From: Gloeocapsopsis dulcis
Lineage (GTDB): Bacteria > Cyanobacteriota > Cyanobacteriia > Cyanobacteriales > Chroococcidiopsidaceae
Length of the DNA: 64,000 nt
Direction: 5' to 3'
NCBI RefSeq assembly: GCF_032163395.1
Contig: NZ_CP119968.1
Location: 4,924,001-4,988,000, forward strand
The position numbers and the translations under genes were made by a program. Positions 63,344-64,000 of this stretch are shown piece by piece; the stretch's first letter is position 1; each line of letters starts with the position of its first letter. The notes under the pieces were generated by a model, which made no database searches, had not been told where the DNA came from, and saw nothing but the letters and a program-made list of their open reading frames with translations.

Positions 63344-64000
63344 ATCACTAACCCTTCGCCCCTCATTAAGATAAGCTTCTACACGTTGAGGTTTCCCCCA
63401 CAAGATACGTTCATTTTTATAAATCGCAATTCCTGGTTTTGCACCTTTGGGCTTATAAACATATTTCGGTTCAGTGTAAATAACCGGAACTTGGTCACTT
63501 TGGCGAGAACGACTGTAGTAAGCGGCAAAATCAGCCGTAAACTGTAAATCAGCAGTTTCTGGTACTACTCCAGGATCGAGGCGTAGTAAAACGTGACTCC
63601 CAGGAATTTCTTGTGCATGAAACCACAAGTCGTAATCTCCAGCAAAGCGAAAGGTGAGATAGTCATTTTGGCGATTGTTGCGACCAATGAATAACTCAAA
63701 ACCACTAGGGGTACGGTAGCGATGAAAGTTAGTGCTAGCAGTATTCGTGTCACTACGACGCGTGTATTCGGAATCTTCTAGATATCGTTGTTGAATTAAT
63801 TCCTCGCGAATTTCTTTAAGGGCTTCAAGATCGGTATCGGTGTGGTATTTATCAATTTGAGCGATCGCAGCTTCTACTTGCTGCAAATAGGCAATTTCTG
63901 CATTAACTTCTGCTAATAGTGGTTCTACCGCACCACGCGCCCGCTTCAGCTTACCACTACGCTTGTAGAGATTTTGAGCATTTTGCACGGCGTTTTTTTC
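63341..64000 (-). CDS. NFACT family protein, RqcH-like (C-terminal part)
   Basis: About 220 residues; the frame stays open to the window edge, so the 5' part is missing. A coiled-coil stretch (NAQNLYKRSGKLKRARGAVE ... LQQVEAAIAQID) is followed by the NFACT-R domain: YRTPSGFELFIGRNNRQNDY, FRFAGDYDLWFHAQEIPGSH, VLLRLDPG, AAYYSRSRQS and VYKPKGAKPGI. RqcH proteins bind stalled 50S ribosome-peptide complexes and recruit Ala-tRNA for tailing; cyanobacterial members are often called fibronectin-binding A. The last residues read into the repeat at 63303. Confidence 0.9.
   Translation of the reverse strand, partial: EKNAVQNAQNLYKRSGKLKRARGAVEPLLAEVNAEIAYLQQVEAAIAQIDKYHTDTDLEALKEIREELIQQRYLEDSEYTRRSDTNTASTNFHRYRTPSGFELFIGRNNRQNDYLTFRFAGDYDLWFHAQEIPGSHVLLRLDPGVVPETADLQFTADFAAYYSRSRQSDQVPVIYTEPKYVYKPKGAKPGIAIYKNERILWGKPQRVEAYLNEGRRVSD

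Overview
The window is a piece of a cyanobacterial chromosome. It carries petB/petD for the cytochrome b6f complex, a CtpA protease of the D1-processing type, Omp85 followed by an lpxC-fabZ-lpxA-lpxB block, many GCGATCGC (HIP1) palindromes, and typical cyanobacterial families (DUF1822, DUF29, CHAT-TPR, caspase-WD40, SLH porin). The exact genus cannot be fixed from the sequence alone.

Bases 1-24150 are an accessory island devoted to exported and surface proteins and to protease-type signalling. It opens with an exported TPR-CHAT protease (5' end outside the window), facing a two-gene operon of a divergent sigma-70 factor and a DUF1822 protein. It continues with three RTX (calcium-binding repeat) proteins, three small exported proteins, and two large filamentous-haemagglutinin (TpsA-like) exoproteins. 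A module made of a small exported protein, an RTX gene and a TpsA gene is duplicated in tandem (8236-13339 and 13443-17666). The second copy of the small gene is wrecked by a 145-bp MITE, and the two TpsA genes share a 414-bp stretch with no difference. The island ends with a 1695-residue caspase-STAND-membrane-WD40 protein and an exported TPR protein.

The most notable signal in the island is a two-part motif, CTGCATAAA followed at fixed distance by CTAT (28 bp overall). It occurs four times, each time 56-62 bp before the start codon of an island gene (5365, 6551, 7487, 17914). It looks like a promoter class. The adjacent sigma factor is the obvious candidate to read it, but that link is inference.

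Bases 24150-27600 are scarred: a tRNA-Arg(CCG), an IS630-type element (two frames joined by a -1 shift) inserted in a GIY-YIG gene, and a truncated PIN-domain gene.

From 27574 on the genes are mostly housekeeping: a LysE exporter, trmFO, a site-2 protease, a degenerate metallo-beta-lactamase-fold protein, ctpA, petB-petD, small membrane proteins, an RDD/pentapeptide-repeat protein, purC, Omp85 and the lipid A precursor operon. Next come an orphan cytosine-5 DNA methyltransferase, a hybrid histidine kinase with a class III cyclase domain, prfC, a DUF4870 protein, a serine-hydrolase-like protein, hemB, a DUF29 protein, a metallophosphoesterase, znuC-znuA with a Zur-like box, a divergent SLH porin and the 3' part of an NFACT (RqcH-like) gene. 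Intergenic spaces hold several dispersed repeat families, including at least five copies of an AAAACTC-rich repeat.
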